Shown here: positions 7,111-11,233 of the stretch, in pieces | Numbering within the stretch: position 1 is the stretch's first letter | How the letters are laid out: every line of letters begins with the position of its first letter | DNA from: Candidatus Hodarchaeota archaeon | GTDB taxonomy: Archaea; Asgardarchaeota; Heimdallarchaeia; Hodarchaeales; Hodarchaeaceae | Assembly (NCBI GenBank): GCA_016839665.1 | Contig: JAEOTU010000030.1 | Span: 1-11,233, forward strand | DNA: 11,233 bases | Direction: 5' to 3' | Translations under genes and position numbers: made by a program | Notes under the pieces: generated by a model | Database searches by the model: none | What the model was told of the DNA's origin: nothing | Seen by the model: the letters and a program-made list of their open reading frames with translations, nothing else

Positions 7111-7209
7111 TTAGATCTTTTCCTTTAACCCCTAGTTTTTAACAAGAAACTGTTATAATATCAATTCAGATTCGATATGATTATCTAGATCGTAATAAAG
7201 GTTGTTCAT
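7111..7209. promoter_or_regulatory. Divergent promoter region with a shared AT box
   Basis: The 99-bp gap between two divergent genes holds GTTATAATATC at 7152-7162. Read rightward, TTATAATA lies about 50 bases before the hydrolase ATG. Read leftward, ATATTATAAC lies about 45 bases before the Gfo/Idh/MocA ATG. One near-symmetric AT box could therefore serve both directions, with transcript starts near 7181 and 7131. A perfect 8-bp palindrome, ATCTAGAT (7183-7190), overlaps the predicted rightward transcript start and could be an operator, though 8 bp alone is weak. TSS positions are inferred from usual archaeal TATA spacing. Confidence 0.4.
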
Positions 7210-8085
7210 ATGAATCGTAAAGATGTTCTTTCTCTTGGAGAACATTACGTGACCATTCGGGGAGTCAAACTATGGTATTTTGTTCAGGGTAGTGGACCAA
7301 TCTTGTTAGTGCAACCAGGGGGTGCTGGTTGGGGAGGGGATGCTTCTCCTTATATCGAAACTCTTAAACCACTTGAAAAGATAAGAACAGTAGTCTATCT
7401 TGAACCCCGAGGGATTGGTCGTTCACAGCGTTTGAGAAATATTGCTGCTTATAAGATGGACGAATATGTTCAGGATTTAGAATCCCTTAGAAAATACTTT
7501 GAGACCCCGCAGATTGCCATCGTTGGCCATAGTCATGGGGGATTTGTTGCGTTGAAATACGCGTTGGAGTATCCAAAGAAGGTTGAGTGTCTTCTTCTAA
7601 TAGACACAACACCGTATATTCATCTTGGGGATTATGAACAGTGGTTAAAGAAAAGAAAGGGACATAAGGAGGCATTAGTAGCTTTCAATAAACTTCAAGA
7701 TAAATCACTTCTTACGGATGACGAAAGAGAGAGAGCTACTCTTCAAATTCTTCTCCCTATTATCCATTTTCATAATTTTGACAAAGTTTCTTCACAGGTC
7801 AATGAGTTTCTGACAAATATGATTGTTTCAGCTAAACCCCATCAATTTTATGCGAATAATGAAGGAAATAGCTATGATATCCGAAAGTTAATCCAGAAAA
7901 TAAATGCTCGAACACTTATTATCACTGGAGACGATGACATGCCACACATTGTCTTAGGATCAAGACTTCTTCATGAGCGAATGCCAAACGCTACTCTTGC
8001 TATTATCGAAAAGTGTGGTCATTGGCCAATGATTGAAGCTCCTGAGGCGTTTTTTAAAGCAGTCGTTCCCTTTTTATCCAATTGA
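7210..8085 (+). CDS. Alpha/beta hydrolase, proline iminopeptidase-like (S33-like)
   Basis: A 291-residue soluble hydrolase with the full alpha/beta fold. The oxyanion loop is VQPGGAGWGG (34-43), with Gln where most relatives have His (HGG). The nucleophile elbow is GHSHGG with Ser108. The acid is in ITGDDDMPH (most likely Asp243) and the base is His271 in CGHWPMIEAPEAF. A helical cap domain covers about 140-225. The GGxG loop and overall layout resemble S33 prolyl aminopeptidases, but general esterases and lactonases look much the same, so the substrate stays open. There is no signal peptide, so it is cytoplasmic. The ATG at 7210 has GGT at -10 to -8 (GGTTGTT). It heads a three-gene plus-strand run followed 85 bp later by an M28 peptidase gene, which makes a role in peptide breakdown reasonable but unproven. 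Confidence 0.88.
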   Translation: MNRKDVLSLGEHYVTIRGVKLWYFVQGSGPILLVQPGGAGWGGDASPYIETLKPLEKIRTVVYLEPRGIGRSQRLRNIAAYKMDEYVQDLESLRKYFETPQIAIVGHSHGGFVALKYALEYPKKVECLLLIDTTPYIHLGDYEQWLKKRKGHKEALVAFNKLQDKSLLTDDERERATLQILLPIIHFHNFDKVSSQVNEFLTNMIVSAKPHQFYANNEGNSYDIRKLIQKINARTLIITGDDDMPHIVLGSRLLHERMPNATLAIIEKCGHWPMIEAPEAFFKAVVPFLSN

Positions 8086-8159
8086 TGCGGAACCATCTCA
8101 TTCCAATGAAAACCTTATTATTATTAACTCTCCTCAAAGGGAGCAACGGTCAATTCACT

Positions 8160-8164
8160 GGTGA
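8160..8164 (+). promoter_or_regulatory. Ribosome-binding site supporting a TTG start
   Basis: GGTGA lies 6 nt before the TTG at 8171, and an in-frame TGA at 8162 rules out any longer protein. The alternative ATG at 8213 has only AGGT in front of it. The motif is therefore the main reason to accept a TTG start for the M28 peptidase. Confidence 0.6.
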
Positions 8165-8170
8165 ATTTCC

Positions 8171-9424
8171 TTGACGAATGCTAATCGTAGAACTGAACCA
8201 TCAGGTCAAAATATGATTGATTTTATTCAGAGAATTTGTGATGAGGCTGGTCCTCGATTGGCTGGTTCGGAGGGAGAAAGAAGAGCAGGTAATATCATTT
8301 ATGACGAATTCAATCGTTTTTGTGATGAAGTCACACAGGAAGAATTTACATGCCATCCCCAAGGGTTCCTAGATTTCATTTGGATAACTGCTTTGTTCTA
8401 TTTGGCTGGAGTTGTATCCTATTTTCTTATTAATCCATTGTTATCAAGTATCCTCATTATTATAGCGCTGTCAATATATATTATCCAACAAAACCTACTT
8501 TATGAAGTGGTTGACTTCTTATTCCCTAAAAGAACACAATACCATATTCTCGGGAAAATTTTACCTCAACAAGACCCCAGTAAATTGGTACTTTTGTCAG
8601 GTCACCATGATTCTGCTTATGAATTTCCGTTGTTAAGTAAATTTGGGGGAAAATCAGCTATTCTCATTATGGTGGCATTACTTGGTTCAATATTCAATAT
8701 TCTTCTTGGTCTTGCCAAAACCCTTCTTTTACTTTTTGGTGGGTCCTCCCAAAGTTCCAATCCTTTCAATTTTATGCGTGATATTCAACAACTTTCTCTT
8801 ATAGATGTCATTGATTTACTACAGATTATTATGTTTCCTATTGGAATAATTTTAATCATGATTTTAGCCCTCTTTCTTCGTTCTAATAATGTGGTCATGG
8901 GAGCGAACGACAATCTAACTGCAGTCGCTGCTATATTGGAATGTGGGAAATATCTTTCTCAGCACAAACTTGAACAAACAGAGATTTGGTTGGTTAGTTT
9001 TGCTGGAGAAGAACACATGAGAGGATCCAAACGTTTTGTTTCCAGTCATCTTAAGGAGCTTCAAGAACGCCAAGCATTATTACTCAATCTTGAGAGTTTA
9101 AATGCAGATACATTCTTGATTGCAACAGCAGAAAATATGTTTTTAGCTAAACATTCCCCAAAAGTTGTTGAAAAGGTAAAACAAGCTGCAAAGAGAGTTA
9201 ATGTACCTGTTGAGGTTAATCCATTGCGACTTGCTGGCTCTGATGCGGCAAACTTTTCTCGTAAGGGTATTCTCGCCACTACAATGTTTGGTTTAACTAA
9301 AACAGGAGTTCCTCACTATTGGCATACATTAGAAGATACACCTGATAAATTATCTGGTTCTAGTATCGCTAGCGCTGTTGAAGTTGCTCTACAGTTCGTG
9401 TATGATGTTGATAGGTCTGATTAA
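8171..9424 (+). CDS. Multi-pass membrane M28-family metallopeptidase
   Basis: A 417-residue membrane-bound zinc aminopeptidase-like protein. The N-terminus (15-60) has the usual M28 segment FIQRICDEAGPRLAGSEGE. One or two hydrophobic helices follow at about 70-110. The metal ligands can all be assigned: His145 and Asp147 in SGHHDSA, Asp247 in GANDNLTA, Glu280-Glu281 in FAGEEHMRGS, Glu308 in NLESLNAD and His385 in HTLEDTPDKL. Asp358 in GSDAANF is also family-typical. The odd feature is about 95 residues between Asp147 and Asp247, where soluble M28 enzymes have a short loop. Here that loop contains two more membrane helices (about 160-190 and 215-237) with a polar stretch between. The catalytic core must therefore fold around a membrane hairpin. 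Translation starts at TTG with GGTGA before it; the ATG at 8213 is the alternative. It probably cleaves N-terminal residues from peptides; the side of the membrane is unclear. Confidence 0.88.
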   Translation: MTNANRRTEPSGQNMIDFIQRICDEAGPRLAGSEGERRAGNIIYDEFNRFCDEVTQEEFTCHPQGFLDFIWITALFYLAGVVSYFLINPLLSSILIIIALSIYIIQQNLLYEVVDFLFPKRTQYHILGKILPQQDPSKLVLLSGHHDSAYEFPLLSKFGGKSAILIMVALLGSIFNILLGLAKTLLLLFGGSSQSSNPFNFMRDIQQLSLIDVIDLLQIIMFPIGIILIMILALFLRSNNVVMGANDNLTAVAAILECGKYLSQHKLEQTEIWLVSFAGEEHMRGSKRFVSSHLKELQERQALLLNLESLNADTFLIATAENMFLAKHSPKVVEKVKQAAKRVNVPVEVNPLRLAGSDAANFSRKGILATTMFGLTKTGVPHYWHTLEDTPDKLSGSSIASAVEVALQFVYDVDRSD

Positions 9425-9477
9425 ACATTTTCTGAATAATATTGAATAGACAATCTCAACTTAGAAAAAACTTCGGA

Positions 9478-9495
9478 CTTTAAATTCATTTAAAG
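9478..9495 (+). promoter_or_regulatory. Perfect inverted repeat upstream of the longin-like gene
   Basis: CTTTAAAT-TC-ATTTAAAG is two perfect 8-bp half-sites around a 2-bp centre, ending 18 bases before the ATG at 9514. TTTAAA within each arm could serve as a TATA element. The left arm would put a transcript start near 9507, giving an almost leaderless mRNA. This fits the lack of a good ribosome site at this gene. The repeat could be a repressor operator over the TATA box or simply AT-rich chance. Confidence 0.35.
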
Positions 9496-9513
9496 ACAAA
9501 GCAATTGAAGTGT

Positions 9514-10119
9514 ATGAAGAACTCATCAAAACGGTTGACTCGGCTTAAAAGCCGATTTTGGAGGAACAATCAAGTAGTTACTCCAAAAAACTGGCAAAAT
9601 CATCTAATTTCACTTTACATTGTCCGCAAAGATGATGGAATCTGTTTATTCTCTCACCATTTTCAACTAGGTTTGATATCACAGATTGAAACACAACTGG
9701 TTGGAATGGGGTTCACAGCTCTAGCAAAAATGATGCGAGAAATCGTTGATAGTACAGCCCGTTTATGTCTGATAGATTTGGGGAAAAAGAAGGTATTAAT
9801 TAATGAACGAAGTACATCATTAACTGTTCTTGTAACAACAAAGAATTCTCTTTTCTTACGAGGAAAGTTAGAAGAATTAACTGATTATTTTGAAAGAATA
9901 TTTGAGCTACAACAGCGAATAAATCTGACAACACGAGTTTGTTTGGAAGATTATGCCTTGACTGAAGAATTAATCTCCCTAGTTTTTAAAGAAAAACCGA
10001 CCCGTGTATTGGAGATAGTTCCCTTGATATTTAAGTCCATTAGAAAGACTAATTCCATCTTCTCTAAACCAAATGCAAAGAAGAATGAAGAAAGATTCAT
10101 TATTAAGAAGCGTGGATAG
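9514..10119 (+). CDS. Longin-like domain protein with basic termini
   Basis: A 201-residue soluble protein with no enzyme motif. After a basic N-terminus (1-25, many Lys/Arg), residues 30-135 show a longin/roadblock-type order: strand pair (LISLYIVRKDDGICLFS), a long helix (about 54-79), two strands around RLCLIDLGKKKVLIN, a third (SLTVLVTT), then an amphipathic helix (about 117-135). 'DDGICLFS' followed later by an R-x-KL-E-x-L helix is typical of the longin-like domains that archaea, Asgards above all, carry with small GTPase or trafficking-like genes. No fold search was possible, so this is motif-level recognition. A second helical region (140-173) and a strongly basic tail (174-201) follow. 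No GTPase gene is in the window. The start is uncertain. TTG at 9505 would add three residues, but no strong ribosome site precedes either, so the ATG is chosen. It lies 89 bp after the M28 gene and 11 bp from a convergent gene. Confidence 0.7.
   Translation: MKNSSKRLTRLKSRFWRNNQVVTPKNWQNHLISLYIVRKDDGICLFSHHFQLGLISQIETQLVGMGFTALAKMMREIVDSTARLCLIDLGKKKVLINERSTSLTVLVTTKNSLFLRGKLEELTDYFERIFELQQRINLTTRVCLEDYALTEELISLVFKEKPTRVLEIVPLIFKSIRKTNSIFSKPNAKKNEERFIIKKRG
9540..9559 (+). other. Hairpin with T tract inside the longin-like gene
   Basis: TCGGCTT-AA-AAGCCGA (9540-9555) can form a six- to seven-pair stem and is followed by TTTT. GGAGG comes immediately after (9560-9564). It looks like an intrinsic terminator or translation-control hairpin but sits about 26 bases inside the coding frame, where it encodes part of the basic N-terminus. 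It may be structural noise or an early-transcript control element. Confidence 0.3.
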
Positions 10120-10130
10120 GAGAATTAGTT

Positions 10131-11233
10131 TCACTGAGGCGTGGGCAAATCATTAGGATCGAGTGACACGCGAATATGATTGTCTCGACCTACCATTGTT
10201 TCCGCAGCCAACATTGCATTGTAAATTGCTTCTTGGACAGAATCAATAGTCATCCTGTAAATATCAGAAAGTAAAGGACTATTCTCGTTTAGTAGTGTTT
10301 TACTCTTGAAAAGTCCTTTATTTCCATGGATAATTCTGTTTTTTGATGAAAACGAAATTACAAAGTCTCCACTATGATGACTTAATATTGATCCTGTTCG
10401 AGCGATACCTAGTGCTCCTCTATGAGCCAATCTATTTAGCTGATGATTGTTAAATGGTAAATTTGTGGCAATAATTACAATAATTGATCCTCCACCAAGC
10501 CGAGTAACCCATTCATCACCTTTTGGTATATATTTTTGTTTTTCAAGGATTGATGCCATTTCAGTTCCGTAGAAGCTAAAGTCATTAAAACGGCCAAAAT
10601 TTGGAAGTACAAGCGTTCCAATAATGTATTCCTCATTGTTATCACATTTCTCGCTAGGTACTTGCCTTGAAGCAGTTCCCACACCGCTTTTAAGTTCAAA
10701 AACTTGCATTCCTGTTCCTGCGCCTATGTTTCCCTGATCAACTTTTGTAGATGATTTTGCGTTTGAAATTGCTTCAATTACATGTGGTTCCCTCACGTGA
10801 CGGCCTTGGACATCGTTCAAATAGCCATCAAAACACTCAGTAACGATAGGTGCAACGGATCCTGTCTTTACCCCTATCTCAGGATTCTCACTTATTGCAT
10901 GGCTTACTAAAGCGTCGAAAACTAAGCCTACATTCAATGTATTAGTGATAGCGATTGGAGTTTCGATACAACCCGTTTCCAGAATTTGAGGAATCCCAGT
11001 GGCTTTACCAAAGCCATTAGCTACAAATACACCTGCAGGTACTTTTTCTCTAAAGATATTACCGTCATGTGGGTGAACGACTGTTACTCCAGTACGAATT
11101 GGTCCTTTTCCAGGCTCAAGCTGCCCTTCTCCTTCAATGAGAGTTGAATGGCCAACTGAAACCCCAGGAACATCAGTTATAGAATTCTGCTGACCAGATT
11201 CATAAGAACCACAATTCCAACCTAAATCTCGTA
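10131..11233 (-). CDS. DmpA/P1-family (S58) aminopeptidase, 5' end just outside the window
   Basis: Self-processing N-terminal-nucleophile enzyme of the DmpA / L-aminopeptidase D-esterase / P1 family, which releases N-terminal residues from peptides or amides. The frame is open to the right edge. The 366 visible residues begin RDLG and reach ITDVPGVSVGHSTL, so only a few N-terminal residues are missing. A TTG at 10937 is internal, not a start. Landmarks in visible numbering are the substrate-pocket stretch ITNTLNVG (93-100), GNIGAGTGM (167-175), GVGTASR (183-189), Asn211 in LPNFGR, and the autocleavage site LGGG/S with Ser249 as predicted nucleophile. DmpA itself uses Ser250, so length and position agree closely. 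LARTGS-type sequence (IARTGS) and the C-terminal AIYNAMLAAETMVGRD also match. All key parts are intact, so it should process into alpha and beta chains. It is convergent with the longin-like gene, with 11 bp between stops. Confidence 0.93.
   Translation of the reverse strand, partial: RDLGWNCGSYESGQQNSITDVPGVSVGHSTLIEGEGQLEPGKGPIRTGVTVVHPHDGNIFREKVPAGVFVANGFGKATGIPQILETGCIETPIAITNTLNVGLVFDALVSHAISENPEIGVKTGSVAPIVTECFDGYLNDVQGRHVREPHVIEAISNAKSSTKVDQGNIGAGTGMQVFELKSGVGTASRQVPSEKCDNNEEYIIGTLVLPNFGRFNDFSFYGTEMASILEKQKYIPKGDEWVTRLGGGSIIVIIATNLPFNNHQLNRLAHRGALGIARTGSILSHHSGDFVISFSSKNRIIHGNKGLFKSKTLLNENSPLLSDIYRMTIDSVQEAIYNAMLAAETMVGRDNHIRVSLDPNDLPTPQ

Noticed and set aside
8129..8144. Possible terminator hairpin CTCC...GGAG between hydrolase and M28 genes
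   Set aside because: Only four base pairs and no T tract follow; too weak to call.
9061..9279. Antisense frame inside the M28 gene
   Set aside because: It lies opposite conserved M28 metal-site sequence, has no recognisable family and has no upstream signal.
9514..10119. Roadblock/LC7 domain instead of longin-like
   Set aside because: Not excluded, but roadblock domains open with a helix before the first strands; here the strands begin right after a basic, proline-containing stretch, favouring longin-like order.
10131..10937. A 268-residue protein starting at a TTG at 10937
   Set aside because: The frame stays open to the window edge and the upstream part contains clear DmpA-family sequence (ITDVPGVSVGH, PAGVFVANG), so the TTG is internal.

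Overview
The window looks like a piece of an archaeal chromosome, most plausibly from an Asgard (Lokiarchaeia/Heimdallarchaeia-like) or related lineage. The DNA is AT-rich. Starts are ATG plus at least one TTG. Most genes carry a ribosome-binding motif of the form GGTGATC, or part of it, ending 3 nt before the start, which fits a 16S 3' end of ...GAUCACC. Upstream regions show AT-rich TATA-like boxes rather than bacterial -35/-10 pairs. Small membrane zinc-ribbon proteins and a longin-like protein point to archaea; the longin-like protein is the main hint of Asgard. The lineage is an inference, since no rRNA or marker gene is present. No tRNA, rRNA, CRISPR array or insertion sequence was seen, and no gene-free stretch exceeds 100 bases.

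Layout. (1) At 1-668 (+) is the 3' part of an iron-type alcohol dehydrogenase gene, running in from the left edge. (2) From 7110 down to 732 (-) are six co-directional genes: Gfo/Idh/MocA oxidoreductase, small membrane zinc-ribbon protein, thiamine-diphosphate (ThDP) enzyme, GPH-type sugar symporter, aldo/keto reductase with two 4Fe-4S motifs, and a second membrane zinc-ribbon protein. The ThDP enzyme and symporter are 14 nt apart. The aldo/keto reductase and second zinc-ribbon gene are 23 nt apart. (3) A 99-bp divergent promoter region lies at 7111-7209. (4) From 7210 to 10119 (+) are an alpha/beta hydrolase (S33-like), a multi-pass membrane M28 metallopeptidase that starts at TTG, and a longin-like domain protein. 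(5) From 10131 to the right edge (-) is a nearly complete DmpA/P1-family (S58) aminopeptidase, convergent with the longin-like gene.

Working together. The minus-strand block reads as uptake and oxidation of a sugar, sugar acid or cyclitol: symporter for entry, Gfo/Idh/MocA dehydrogenase for NAD(P)-linked oxidation, a ThDP enzyme for C-C bond chemistry, and a ferredoxin-domain aldo/keto reductase linking carbonyl chemistry to iron-sulfur electron transfer. The substrate cannot be read from sequence. The right half holds three hydrolases of peptidase-type families (S33-like, M28, S58), suggesting peptide or amide turnover. The most unusual items are the longin-like protein with its basic tail, the M28 peptidase whose membrane helices interrupt the zinc-ligand order, and the uniform ribosome-binding register that corrects several start codons.
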